A DNA stretch of 64,000 bases from positions 242,563 through 306,562 of the forward strand of contig NZ_JAOEEA010000006.1 in the NCBI RefSeq assembly GCF_029837695.1. Reading direction: 5' to 3'. The notes under the pieces are model-generated. The model made no database searches and was not told where the DNA came from. It saw only the letters and a list, made by a program, of their open reading frames with translations. Source of the DNA: Pseudomonas sp. GD04019. GTDB taxonomy: Bacteria > Pseudomonadota > Gammaproteobacteria > Pseudomonadales > Pseudomonadaceae. Positions 30,894 to 41,892 of this stretch are shown here, in pieces (within the stretch, counting starts at the first letter, position 1; each line of letters opens with the position of its first letter). Made by a program: the position numbers and the translations under genes.

Positions 30894-31364
30894 TCAGTCC
30901 TCTTGTTTGAGCGGTTCGAGGCCGCGCTTGCCGAGCACCACGCCGGCCTGGTTGATCTCGCCTTCCTGCAGCGACACCACATAGCGCCAGCTGGCTTCCG
31001 GCAGGTCGCGGTAGGCGGCGATCACGCCGACGTAGCGGCTGCCCGGCTGTACCGAGAGCTTGAGGTCGCGCTCTTCGCCGGGGCGCACTTCCATCTCCTC
31101 GAAGCTGACCAGGTCAGGCATCAGCGACTCTTTCGGCCGCTGGTACAGGGAGAAGAATTCGGCGTTGTTGAACGACGAGGGATTCTTCAGCTCCAGCAGG
31201 CGCACCACGATCGGCGAGGGACGGCCGGCCAGGTCCGGGTTGAGGTCCTCGCTGGCCTGCAGGCGCAGGTCGAGCTTGGTGGTGTCGGAGTAGGGCGACA
31301 GGCTGGAGCAGCCACCGAGGGTGGCGAGCAGCGACAACAGGCTAAGGCTGATAAGACGGCGCAT
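30894..31364 (-). CDS. tssJ: T6SS outer-membrane lipoprotein TssJ
   Basis: A lipoprotein of about 156 residues: signal peptide with lipobox LGGC followed by SSLSPYSD, then the TssJ domain (transthyretin-like fold) with PIVVRLLELKNPSSF and GVIAAYRDLPEASWRYV. ATG at 31364 is preferred over 31373 because AAGG then lies 9 bases upstream; at the first ATG it would be directly adjacent. The order corresponds to lip2 of HSI-II. Confidence 0.95.
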   Translation of the reverse strand: MRRLISLSLLSLLATLGGCSSLSPYSDTTKLDLRLQASEDLNPDLAGRPSPIVVRLLELKNPSSFNNAEFFSLYQRPKESLMPDLVSFEEMEVRPGEERDLKLSVQPGSRYVGVIAAYRDLPEASWRYVVSLQEGEINQAGVVLGKRGLEPLKQED

Positions 31365-31382
31365 GGCATTCATCCTTGCTTC

Positions 31383-32609
31383 TTACGAAGGCTGGTAATC
31401 GGTGTTGAGGGTGGCGATCAGGCGGACCTGCTCTTCGTAGGTCTTGGCGAAGTCGCGGGCGAACAGGCGCTGGCTCCAGTCGTCGTCCTTCTCCAGCGCG
31501 CGGAAGTGGCGCTGGTAGGCGCGCCAGCGGCTACCGGAAGTGGCCAGCAGCGGCTTGCGGTCCTGCTCGAAACGCAGGGTCAGCTGCTCGGGAGCGAACT
31601 GCTCGAACAGGCCCTGCACCGCCGTGCGGCTGGCGGCGAACAGCGCCACCTGGTGCGCCTGCAGATCGCGGTAGGCGCGGCCCATGGCCTGCTCGGCCGG
31701 CAGCTGGCCGGGCTTGCTGCCGCGCAGCATGGCGGTCAGCGCTTCGCCGGCGTCGCCGACCTGCTTGAGCGGGTTGTTGCCGGCGCTCTGCACGGTGGTC
31801 AGGGCCAGGCGCAGTTCGTTCTTCAGCTCGCTGCGGGTGCGCAGGCTCTGCTGCAGGCCAGCAACGCTCTGCTTGAGCAGGCGCGCGGCCTGCAGGGCCA
31901 GGGCCTCGCGGGCCTCGGCGTCGAGGTCGTCGAGCTTCACCCCGAGGGCGTCGCCGAAGCGCTGCCAAAAGCCTTGCGCCAGCGGCTCGGCGGCCACCGG
32001 CATCTGAGCCGGACGGGCCTGCGGGCGCGGCGCCTCTACCGGAGCCGGCTCCGGTTCGCGGACGAGCTCGGGCACCAGCAGGCTTTCCATGTCGATGCGC
32101 GCGTACTGGGTGCGCGCCTGCTCTTCCTCGGGTGCCTGCACTAGGCCGGCGAACTCGTCCAGCTGGCTGTAGCCACGTGGGCGTTGTTCGAGGGCGGCGA
32201 TCGGGTCGAGGTCGAGGAAGGCGTCATCGGGGATGATGCTGCCGGCGTGCTGGCGCTGGCCGATCTGCTCCTCGAACTGGGCCGGGTCCTGCAGCACGCG
32301 GGCGCGGATCTCCAGCTCGCCGAGGCAGTACACGCAGCCGTGCTCGATGCGCTGCGGCTCGCCGCGGGGCAGGCGCGCGCCGTTGTCCTTGAGGGTCACG
32401 CCGTTGCTGCTGGTGTCGGTCAGGTAGAAGTGCCCGTCGGCGAAGCTGACCTGGGCGTGGCGGTTGGAGAGGATGCGCTTGCTGTCCGGGATGGCCCAGT
32501 CGCATTCCTCGCCACGGCCGATCACGCCGCCGGCCTTCTTGAAGCTCTTGCTGGTCAGCAGACCCGGCGCGTACTGCTGGGCGCTGACGATATCGAATAC
32601 CAGTTCCAT
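31383..32609 (-). CDS. tagH: FHA-domain T6SS scaffold protein (TagH / Fha2-like)
   Basis: A 408-residue protein with an N-terminal forkhead-associated domain (GRGEECDWAIPD near 31-42, SNRHAQV near 48-54, DTSSNGVTLKD near 65-75) that binds phosphothreonine, then a linker and the C-terminal TagH-type domain. With the kinase and phosphatase encoded downstream it forms a threonine-phosphorylation switch for T6SS assembly. Confidence 0.93.
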   Translation of the reverse strand: MELVFDIVSAQQYAPGLLTSKSFKKAGGVIGRGEECDWAIPDSKRILSNRHAQVSFADGHFYLTDTSSNGVTLKDNGARLPRGEPQRIEHGCVYCLGELEIRARVLQDPAQFEEQIGQRQHAGSIIPDDAFLDLDPIAALEQRPRGYSQLDEFAGLVQAPEEEQARTQYARIDMESLLVPELVREPEPAPVEAPRPQARPAQMPVAAEPLAQGFWQRFGDALGVKLDDLDAEAREALALQAARLLKQSVAGLQQSLRTRSELKNELRLALTTVQSAGNNPLKQVGDAGEALTAMLRGSKPGQLPAEQAMGRAYRDLQAHQVALFAASRTAVQGLFEQFAPEQLTLRFEQDRKPLLATSGSRWRAYQRHFRALEKDDDWSQRLFARDFAKTYEEQVRLIATLNTDYQPS

Positions 32610-32627
32610 GGTAGGGGCTCCTTGCGC

Positions 32628-32765
32628 TCAGTCTTCGCGCGGCTGTTCGGCGTGCGGGTCGCCCAGCGGGCGGTAGTCGTCGTCGCTGGACTTGTAGTTG
32701 CCGCCGCAGCCGGCGAGGCCCAGCAGGGCGGCGAGCAGGGTGGCGGTCAGAAGGCGGTGGGACAT
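32628..32765 (-). CDS. Small lipoprotein between fha and sfa (OrfX position)
   Basis: A predicted 45-residue lipoprotein: short signal peptide with lipobox GLAGC, then a hydrophilic tail rich in Asp, Gly and Tyr (NYKSSDDDYRPLGDP). ATG at 32765 gives a compact signal peptide; a longer reading to 32819 is less convincing. In P. aeruginosa HSI-II an uncharacterised small gene (orfX) holds the same place between sfa2 and fha2. No function is known to me. Confidence 0.75.
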   Translation of the reverse strand: MSHRLLTATLLAALLGLAGCGGNYKSSDDDYRPLGDPHAEQPRED

Positions 32766-32811
32766 CGCGGGTTCTCCACTGGCGGTGACGGATAGGGAAT
32801 GCATGGCGGTC

Positions 32812-34351
<1,540 letters not shown>

Positions 34352-34365
<14 letters not shown>

Positions 34366-36928
34366 AGGCCAGCGCTCCTTCACCGTCCAGGGTGGCGTGT
34401 ACACGGGAGATGGCGGCGCCGCTGGCCATGGCATCCAGCAGGCGGTCGGCGATGCGCGGCAGCACGCTCTGTTCCAGCAGCTGGTCGATCAGCCGCGCGC
34501 CGCTCTCGCCGCTGGCGCAGCGCTCGGCCAGGTGTTCGAGCAGGGCCGGGCTGTGGCTGAACGCCAGGCGGCGTTTGCCCAGGCGCTGGCCGAGGCGTTC
34601 CAGCTTGAGCTGGATCAGCTCGCGCAGCACCGCACCGGCCACCGGGTAGTAAGGCACCACGCGCATGCGCGCCAGCAGGGCCGGCTTGAAGTGGCGGCTC
34701 AGGGTCGGGCGGATCGCCTCTTCCAGCTGCTCCACCGGCGGCCGCTGTTCGTCGGCGCAGAGCGCTTCGATCCTGTCGCTGGCCAGGTTGGAGGTGAGCA
34801 GGATCAGGCAGTTGCGGAAGTTGATCTCGCGGCCTTCGCCGTCGTTGGCCACGCCCTTGTCGAAGATCTGGTAGAAGACGTTCATCACGTCCGGGTCGGC
34901 CTTCTCCACCTCGTCGAGGAGGATCACCGAGTAGGGCTTCTGCCGCACCGCTTCGGTGAGCATGCCGCCCTCGCCGTAGCCGACATAGCCGGGCGGCGCG
35001 CCGATCAGGCGGGAGACGGTGTGCTTCTCCTGGAACTCGGACATGTTGATGGTGGTGAGGAAGCGCTCGCCGCCATACAGCAGGTCGGCCAGGGCCAGGG
35101 CGGTCTCGGTCTTGCCCACGCCGCTGGGGCCGACCAGGAGGAACACGCCGGCTGGCGCGTCGTCCTTGTTCAGCCCGGCGGCGGCGGCGCGCATGGCGCG
35201 GTCGAGCAACTGCACCGCCTGCTCCTGGCCGCGCACGCGGGCGCGCAGGTCGCTGGCGAAGCTGGCCACCTTGGCGTTGTGCTCGCGGGCCAGCTGGGCC
35301 AGCGGCACGCCGGTCCAGTGGCTGATCACCTCGGCCACCAGGCGTGGGCAGACTTCGAAGCTGACCAGGCGCTCGGCGGTTTGCGCGGCAGCCAGCTCGG
35401 CCTGCAGCTCACGCAGCTCATCTTCCAGCGTTTCTAGTTCATCGCTGTTCTCGGCGCGGGCCTGTGTGCATTGCTGGCGCAGGTCGAGCAGGCGCTCGGC
35501 CAGCTGGCGCTGTTCGCTCCAGCGCGTATCGATCTGCTGCAGTTCGGCTTCGGCCTCGGTCAGGCGCTGTTCCAGGGCGGCCAGCGCAGCTTCGTCCACC
35601 GCCAGGCCGGCCTGCAGGTCGCGGCGCAGGGCCAGGGACTGGCGCTCGCCTTCGGCCAGCTCGCCGCGCAGGCGTTCCAGCGCTTCCGGCGCGGCGGCCA
35701 GGCTGATGCGCACGCGGGCGCAGGCGGTATCCAGCACGTCCACCGCCTTGTCCGGCAGCTGGCGCCCGGCCAGGTAGCGGGCGGACAGTTCGGCAGCGGC
35801 CACCACGGCGTCGTCGCGCAGATAAATGCCGTGGCTCTGCTCGTACACCGGGGCCAAGCCACGCAGGATGGTCACCGCTTCCTGCACGGTCGGTTCGTGC
35901 AGCTGCACCGGCTGGAAGCGCCGGGCCAGGGCCGGGTCCTTCTCGAAGTACTTCTTGTATTCGCTCCAGGTGGTGGCGGCGATGGTGCGCAGCTCGCCAC
36001 GGGCCAGGGCCGGCTTGAGCAGGTTGGCGGCGTCCGAGCCACCGGCCTGGGCACCGGCGCCGATCAGGGTATGCGCCTCGTCGATAAACAGGATGATCGG
36101 CTTGGCCGCGCCCTGGACTTCGTCGATCACGCCCTGCAGACGGCGTTCGAACTCGCCTTTGACGCTGGCGCCGGCCTGCAGCAGGCCCATGTCCAGGCCC
36201 AGCAGCTCGACGCCCTTGAGTGCCTGCGGCACCTCGCCGGCGGCGATGCGCAGGGCCAGGCCTTCGACCACCGCGGTCTTGCCCACGCCGGCCTCGCCGA
36301 CCACGATCGGGTTGTTCTTCCGCCGCCGGGCGAGGATGTCGATCATCTGGCGGATGGCGCCGTCGCGGCACAGCACCGGGTCGAGCTTGCCGTCGCGGGC
36401 GCGCTGGGTGAAGTTGTGGGTGAAGCGCTGCAGGTTGGATTCGCCAGGCGCGGCCGGCTTGCCGGCGCCGGTCTGTGGCTGTTGGCTGATGGCGAAGTCG
36501 CGCAGGCGCTCGGCGTCGATCTTCGCCAGCAGCGGCTGGTAGTGGCTGCCGGCGTAGCGCATGGGGTTGCGCAGCAGGGCGAGGAGCAGCGCGGCCTGTT
36601 CGATCTGGCTCTGGCCCAGTTCCAGGTTGGCCACCAGCAGGGCGTCCTGCAGCCATTGCACCAGCTCGGCGGAGAACACCGGGTTGCGTGACTCGCTGGC
36701 CTCGCCGCGCGGTTGCAGAGTGGCGGCCAGTTCGCCGGCGTCCACCTCGGCGTCCTGCAGGGCGCGCGCCAGCAGGCCGTCGCGGCGTTCCAGCAGGCCG
36801 AGCAGCAGGTCTTCGACCAGGATCTTGCTGCCACCGCGCTGCAGGCAGCGTTCGGCGGCGGCTTCCAGCTCGCGGCGGGTCTCGGCGTCCAGTGCCTGGA
36901 CCAGCTGTTGGAGGTCGACGTTGATCAT
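34352..36928 (-). CDS. tssH: T6SS sheath-recycling AAA+ ATPase TssH (ClpV)
   Basis: An 858-residue Clp/HSP100 ATPase that disassembles the contracted TssB/TssC sheath. N-terminal double Clp domain (about 1-150), first Walker A GEAGVGKT (211-218), a middle coiled-coil rich in Glu/Arg/Leu, and a second AAA+ module with GPSGVGKT and the family sequence GYVGYGEGGMLTEAVRQKPYS are present. It follows tssG by 12 bp. Confidence 0.97.
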
Positions 36929-36940
36929 TTCATCAGTCCT

Positions 36941-37948
36941 TTAATGAGTCTTGCTGCCGATGGTGACGACACCATCGGCCTTTTCATGGCCGAGCCAGGA
37001 GGTCCACCCCAGGTGGCAGGGGTTGTCCTGGCCGATGCGCAGCTCGCGGATTTCCTCGTGGCGCAGGGCCAGGCGGATGTCGTAGTCGAGCGGGTCGCGC
37101 AGGGTGAAACGCACCAGCGCGCAGAGCGGCTGGTAACCGCTGCCGATCGGCAGGAATTCGTGGAAGCGTGCCCAACTCAGCTGGCGGATATGGATGCGGA
37201 ACTTGCCGCCGCGGTCGCGTACCGAATCGCCCAGCACCAGGCTCTCGCCCAGCTGGCTGTTGGCCAGGCCGAGGCGGTTGCGCTGCTCGGCGATGATCTC
37301 GACGCGGCGCTCGACGCACTGCTCGATGCGCAGGTCGGCGTGCTTGAAGTAGTAGCGCAGCACCGACTCGACCAGCGCCGCCGAGTGGGCGCGCAGGCTG
37401 AGCAGGCCGAGGTAGGGCAGCAGGCGCCGCCAGTTGAGGTCCTCGGCGGCGCGGATGCGTTCGCCGCCCAGGCCGATCAGGGCGAACAGGCGCGCGGAGA
37501 ACAGGTCGCGGGCGCCCTGGTCGTAGTGCGCGTAGTAGCGGTACTTGCGCCAGATCGGCAGGAGCAGGCGCTGCAGGCGATCGTTGAACAGGTCGAGGAA
37601 GTCGCGGGTGGTGTTGCCGTCCGGACCGTCGCCCAGGGCCTGCTCGCTGTAGAAGGCCGGCAGTGGCGAGCCGGCGCCGAACAGGCCGACCAGGTTGAGG
37701 CGCAGGCGCGCGCGCAGCTCGCCGTGTTCCTCGAAGAACTCCAGGCGATCGGTGTCGCTGCCGGGGAAGCCCAGGCTGGGGTTGGCCTGGAATTCCAGGC
37801 GCTCGTACAGCGCCTCCTCATCCAGCTCGGGATGGGCGGCGCGCAGATGGTCCAGCGCCCGCAGCACACCCTGGAACAGGCTGTACTCGCGGATGCCCCG
37901 GCTGAGCCGGTTCAGAGCAGGGGCTGTTGCCCCATGCGCGGCGTCCAT
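36941..37948 (-). CDS. tssG: T6SS baseplate protein TssG
   Basis: A 335-residue TssG (ImpH/VasB) baseplate wedge subunit. The core includes FQANPSLGFPGSD, GLFGAGSPLPAFY and the C-terminal LGWTSWLG, all typical. It begins inside the 3' end of tssF with a 37-bp overlap, implying translational coupling of the two partners. Confidence 0.96.
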   Translation of the reverse strand: MDAAHGATAPALNRLSRGIREYSLFQGVLRALDHLRAAHPELDEEALYERLEFQANPSLGFPGSDTDRLEFFEEHGELRARLRLNLVGLFGAGSPLPAFYSEQALGDGPDGNTTRDFLDLFNDRLQRLLLPIWRKYRYYAHYDQGARDLFSARLFALIGLGGERIRAAEDLNWRRLLPYLGLLSLRAHSAALVESVLRYYFKHADLRIEQCVERRVEIIAEQRNRLGLANSQLGESLVLGDSVRDRGGKFRIHIRQLSWARFHEFLPIGSGYQPLCALVRFTLRDPLDYDIRLALRHEEIRELRIGQDNPCHLGWTSWLGHEKADGVVTIGSKTH

Positions 37949-39702
37949 TGGTACACCTCTCCCTGTGTGCTCTGTACGCGCAGCTCGTGATACGAGTTGA
38001 GGCTGGCGTAGAGGGCAAAGAATTCATTGAGCACCGAGGCGAACAGGAACAGGTCCCCTTCGCCCAGGTAGCCGTCCGGGTCCATGGTCAATTCGGTGCG
38101 CACGCCACGAATCGGCAGCCCGCGGTGCAGGCGGTCGACGTGCTGGTGGGCGATCTTCTTCAGGCCGCCGAGCATGCGCTGGCTGACCTTGAGCGCGTGC
38201 TGGTCGTAGTGGCGCGGCAGGTCGTAGGTCTCGAGGATGACCTTGAGCGCCTCGACGTCGGCCAGCGACAGGTAGTTCAGCGACATGTTGGAAATCAGCT
38301 TCCACAGGTAGTCGCGGTGCAGCGGCGGCGCATAACTCGGAGTGACGGTGCCGATATTGCGGAAGGTGAGGAACTCCGGGGTGTCCTCGCTGGGCAGGCA
38401 GATGTCGCCCGGCTTGAGCTGGCGCGCCAGGCTCTGGTTGGTGCAGGTCAGCTCGATCGACAGGGTTTCCTGCACATCGCCGCCGCGCTGGGCGAAGCTC
38501 AGCCAGGTCTCCATGCCGTCGCCGAGCAGCGACGACTGCTGGCGCACGCTGTAGTGCGGGCGGGCGCGTGGCTGGTCGAAGCTGGTGTCGTGCTCGAACG
38601 ACTCGAACGGCACGTATTCCTCGTAGCCCATGCCGCCGGGTTTCCAGCCGGTCACCCGGTCCACCGAGAACACCCCGCAGTGCTGCGGGTCGAGCTCGGC
38701 CGGCAGCAGCAGGTACTGGTCCTGCTTGCCGTCCAGGCGGATCGGGATGGCGTCGTGGGCGAACAAGTTGACCACCGGCGTGCAGTACAGGCGCACGTTG
38801 TCCAGAGTCGGGCGGATGCGCTGCAGGCCGGTCTTGCGGATATCGAAGCGCAGCTCCAGACCGCGGGCGCGCTCCAGCACCTCCTGCGGCTGGCGCTGCA
38901 GCGCGTCCAGACCCTTGAGGTCGACGAACAGGAACTTGTCCTGGAAGGCGAAGTATTCCTGCAGGTGGCGGTAGCCGCGGAAGGTGTTGTGCGGGTAGGG
39001 GATCAGCGCCTGGTCTTCGCTGAATCCGACCGCCTCGACCTGCTGTGCCGGCAGAGCGATGGCCGGCAGCGGCAGGCCGTGATCATTGGTCAGCGGCTGG
39101 CCTTCGCCATCCAGCAGCACCAGCTGCAGACCGCCGAGGTGGCGCAACAGACCGAGGTAGAGCAGCTGGGCGATATAGCGCTCGCCGGCCAGATGCAGGC
39201 GCAGGGTGCTCAGGCCGATCTCGCCCAGATGGCCGTCGGCGCTCATCGCCAGGCGCAGGCTGAGCAGCGCACCGTCGCCCTTCACCGAGTAGTCCAGGCC
39301 ACTCAGCGCCAGCGGCAGCACTTCCGTGGCGTAGGCGGTGCGGAAGCGGCAGGTCACGCCCTCGACGGCCTTGGCTTCCACCGGCGTATGGCGCGGCACC
39401 TGCAGCGCCGGACCGGGACGCTTGAGCGGGTCGAACTGCAGCATGCTGAAGGCCGGCAGCGGGCGCATGTAGTTCGGCCACAGCAGGTGCATCAGCGAAT
39501 GGGTCAGCTCCGGCAGCTCGTCGTCGAGCTTCTGCCGCAGACGCCCGGTGAGGAAGGCGAAGCCTTCCAGCAGGCGCTCGACATCCGGATCACGCCCGGC
39601 CTGGCCGAGGAACGGCGCCAGCGCCGGGCTGCGCTCGGAGAAGCGCTTGCCCAGTTGGCGCAGGGCGGTGAGTTCGCTCTGGTAGTGGTGGTTGAAGGAC
39701 AT
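37912..39702 (-). CDS. tssF: T6SS baseplate protein TssF
   Basis: A 596-residue TssF (ImpG/VasA) subunit with the family start YQSELTALRQLGKRFSERSP, the RDPDVERLLEGFAFLTGRL helix, and LMHLLWPNYMRPLP. It is separated from tssE by an inserted three-gene PAAR/lipase-like/membrane module, unlike P. aeruginosa HSI-II where the equivalents are adjacent. Confidence 0.96.
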   Translation of the reverse strand: MSFNHHYQSELTALRQLGKRFSERSPALAPFLGQAGRDPDVERLLEGFAFLTGRLRQKLDDELPELTHSLMHLLWPNYMRPLPAFSMLQFDPLKRPGPALQVPRHTPVEAKAVEGVTCRFRTAYATEVLPLALSGLDYSVKGDGALLSLRLAMSADGHLGEIGLSTLRLHLAGERYIAQLLYLGLLRHLGGLQLVLLDGEGQPLTNDHGLPLPAIALPAQQVEAVGFSEDQALIPYPHNTFRGYRHLQEYFAFQDKFLFVDLKGLDALQRQPQEVLERARGLELRFDIRKTGLQRIRPTLDNVRLYCTPVVNLFAHDAIPIRLDGKQDQYLLLPAELDPQHCGVFSVDRVTGWKPGGMGYEEYVPFESFEHDTSFDQPRARPHYSVRQQSSLLGDGMETWLSFAQRGGDVQETLSIELTCTNQSLARQLKPGDICLPSEDTPEFLTFRNIGTVTPSYAPPLHRDYLWKLISNMSLNYLSLADVEALKVILETYDLPRHYDQHALKVSQRMLGGLKKIAHQHVDRLHRGLPIRGVRTELTMDPDGYLGEGDLFLFASVLNEFFALYASLNSYHELRVQSTQGEVYQWTPRMGQQPLL

Positions 39703-39723
39703 TAGTGGGCCTGCTCCTTGATC

Positions 39724-40041
39724 TTAGAAAATCTCGCTGAATACCCAGCCGTTGAAACGGATCAGGGCACAGAGCGGAATCAGCGCGAACAGCAGGAACG
39801 ACCAGAGAGCCACGGCATTGCGAGTCTTGAGAACCTGCGATCCGTAGCGAACTAACATGACGCTGCTGATCCCAAGGAGGGGAATGAATGCGACCAGACA
39901 GGCGGAGAACAGCCAACCAAAAGCATTGCCGCGCAGCGAGTAGCCGAGCAGTTCCAGATCAACCGGCCAGTAGCTGCCTGGCTCGTTGAATGTGATGGCG
40001 AGCATCAGTAGGGACAGTGCGAGAGCCGGATAGCGCAGCAT
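39724..40041 (-). CDS. Small three-helix membrane protein (candidate immunity protein)
   Basis: A 105-residue protein with about three hydrophobic helices (residues 4-17, 42-64, 78-93) and no family I recognise. It starts 2 bp after the stop of the lipase-like gene and is the last gene of the inserted module. Membrane or periplasmic immunity partners commonly follow T6SS lipase genes directly, so an immunity role is the leading inference. Base composition is lower in G+C than the flanking tss genes. Confidence 0.6.
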   Translation of the reverse strand: MLRYPALALSLLMLAITFNEPGSYWPVDLELLGYSLRGNAFGWLFSACLVAFIPLLGISSVMLVRYGSQVLKTRNAVALWSFLLFALIPLCALIRFNGWVFSEIF

Positions 40042-40043
40042 GT

Positions 40044-40949
40044 TCAGCGCAGCCCCTTGGTGTGTAGGGATTTGGCCAGTTGGCGTCGCCTTTCTCGGCC
40101 TACGGGGTTATCTCCCGAGTAATAGAAGTGGCCTTCGGCGGTAGGCATCTGGTTGGCCAGCTTGAGTGCGGCGTCAACGATCTGTTGATCGCTCATGCCC
40201 GCAAATATGGGATCCCCCTGGCTCACCAGATCAATAATGTGGGTATTGAGAATTTTGGGATGGTTATTGACCGCGGCTTTTAGACTGGCATTGATGGGGG
40301 CTCCGATCAGCACCAGATGGTTCACGGTGATCCCTTGGCGGGCATGGAAGATCGCGGTACGTGCAGCGATCACCGCGCCCCATGAATAGCCAATGATGTT
40401 GAACTGTCCTGCTGAGGGTAGGGGCTTGCTGATACCAATGTTGACTAGGGAAAAGTCAGTGCTCTTTATGGCTTTAAGGTCTCGTCCGAGTTTGACGGCG
40501 AGCAGGTCGCTGGTGGGAGTGCACTCGACCTTGTCGTACTGGCGAACTTTGATCAGTCCGAATAGGTATTTCTTTTCAATGTATTCATGGCCATAGCGGC
40601 ATTTTTGTAGCTCGCCATACTCGAAAACCACCGGATCGGTTTCGTCTTGGTTATAGAGGGCGACTGCAGAGGCATCGCCCAACATATCGACCAAGGAGGG
40701 GACGTAGCTGTCCAGCCCGGTGATAAGGGACGAGTAGTTCCCGTACGCGGGGGTTGCTATCCCGACTTCCTTGAGCGCGGCAACCATATCGTCGTTGTAG
40801 GAGCCAACCATCCCGGCTCCGCCGAGAAAGACTGTCAGTCCGCGCTCGACAATCAGCGCCTTGGGATTGGTGTCCGATGTAGAGGTGCTTTGCCGCGAGG
40901 CAATCTTCTTGTATGTGCCAGATGGGTGGCTGATCATTTCCTGTGCCAT
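40044..40949 (-). CDS. Alpha/beta-hydrolase, lipase-like candidate T6SS effector
   Basis: A 301-residue protein with a serine-hydrolase elbow IIGYSWGAVIA (Gly187-Tyr-Ser189-Trp-Gly191), a candidate acid Asp246 in QGDPI and a candidate His274 in GHFYY. The N-terminal GGAGMVGSYND could supply the oxyanion region. There is no signal peptide. It lies 5 bp after a PAAR gene and before a small membrane protein gene, the layout of a T6SS cargo effector. Substrate (phospholipid or other ester) cannot be told from sequence. A/T-ending codons are more frequent than in the neighbours, suggesting acquisition. Confidence 0.7.
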   Translation of the reverse strand: MAQEMISHPSGTYKKIASRQSTSTSDTNPKALIVERGLTVFLGGAGMVGSYNDDMVAALKEVGIATPAYGNYSSLITGLDSYVPSLVDMLGDASAVALYNQDETDPVVFEYGELQKCRYGHEYIEKKYLFGLIKVRQYDKVECTPTSDLLAVKLGRDLKAIKSTDFSLVNIGISKPLPSAGQFNIIGYSWGAVIAARTAIFHARQGITVNHLVLIGAPINASLKAAVNNHPKILNTHIIDLVSQGDPIFAGMSDQQIVDAALKLANQMPTAEGHFYYSGDNPVGRERRRQLAKSLHTKGLR

Positions 40950-40954
40950 GGTTA

Positions 40955-41461
40955 TCAGCCTTCCGTAGCCAGGTAGATGTCGATCTTTTCGGCCTTGGTG
41001 TGAGGTGCTATCCGATGTGTTCTTCCCTGGGCATCTGTAGTCCCCGACTCTTGGGCACCGTTTTCTCGAACTAGCATGTAGGGTTGATTGGCTATGGGTT
41101 CGCCCTGCTCATCCGTGAGGACGAACTGCTCATCGAATCCGGGCATCTTTACAGGCGCGGGAGCAACAAATGCAGCCCCACCTCCACTGGCCCCAATCAA
41201 CACCGTCCCCGACCCCGCCACCACCACATTGCCGTGGCTGCCGACGCTGCCAATGGTGGTCGCCGGTTTGCCGTTGATCAGCACGGTCGGGATCACATTG
41301 CCCGACAGCGCGCCGCCGCAGGCCGAGGCATCGCCCATGCGTGCAGCCGGCAGGCCGTCGAACAGCACATTGGGCGAGCCGGCGGCGATGGGGTTGGTGC
41401 CGTGGCCGGGAACCGGGCAGGCGGTGGGGTCGCCCAGGCGGGCGGCGGGTTTACCGGACAT
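40955..41461 (-). CDS. PAAR-domain spike tip with transthyretin-like extension
   Basis: A 168-residue protein: PAAR domain (about 1-95; AARLGDPTACPVPGHGTNPI, MGDASACGG, TTIGSVGSHGNVV) that caps the VgrG spike, then a C-terminal beta domain (about 108-166; FVLTDEQGEPIANQPYMLV, SGTTDAQGRTHRI) of the transthyretin-like type known as a PAAR extension that attaches effectors. It immediately precedes the lipase-like gene, so it is the likely carrier of that protein. Confidence 0.9.
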   Translation of the reverse strand: MSGKPAARLGDPTACPVPGHGTNPIAAGSPNVLFDGLPAARMGDASACGGALSGNVIPTVLINGKPATTIGSVGSHGNVVVAGSGTVLIGASGGGAAFVAPAPVKMPGFDEQFVLTDEQGEPIANQPYMLVRENGAQESGTTDAQGRTHRIAPHTKAEKIDIYLATEG

Positions 41462-41485
41462 CCATGCTCTCCTTTGAACAGGCCC

Positions 41486-41890
41486 TTACCTGACCTTCAC
41501 TTGCCCGCTGCCATCCAGCTGCGCGGCGAAACTGACCTGGCGCTTGATGCCGTCGACCTGCAGCAGCCCTTCGATGGCGAAGTTGAGGCTGAGGGGGTCG
41601 TGCTCGCGCGGCAGGGAAATGACCCGCACCTGTTTCAGGCGCGGCTCGTATTGTTCGATAAAGCGTTCGATCGCCATGCGCGCCTGCTGCAATGCATCGT
41701 GCAGCGACAGGCGCATGTCGTTGAGATCGGGCAACCCGTAGTCGGGCAGCGTCTGCACGCTGCCCGCCCGGGTGCTGAGCATCTTGGCCAGATGGGCAGC
41801 CACCGAGGCCATCACGCTCACCTCGTGGTCGAGGCGGGCGCGGCCGACGGTGTCACCGCCGAGGCGCTCGAACAGGCTGCCGTAGGTCAT
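41486..41890 (-). CDS. tssE: T6SS baseplate protein TssE (gp25-like)
   Basis: A 134-residue gp25-like protein that starts sheath polymerisation on the baseplate. The core (LFERLG, LSTRAGSVQTLPDYGLPDLND, IERFIEQYEPRLKQVRV) is complete. ATG at 41890 gives the usual N-terminus MTYGSLFERLGG. Its upstream sequence is the end of a terminal-inverted-repeat element, and the start overlaps (TGATG) an open frame running through that element; no strong Shine-Dalgarno is visible. Confidence 0.95.
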   Translation of the reverse strand: MTYGSLFERLGGDTVGRARLDHEVSVMASVAAHLAKMLSTRAGSVQTLPDYGLPDLNDMRLSLHDALQQARMAIERFIEQYEPRLKQVRVISLPREHDPLSLNFAIEGLLQVDGIKRQVSFAAQLDGSGQVKVR

Positions 41891-41892
41891 CA

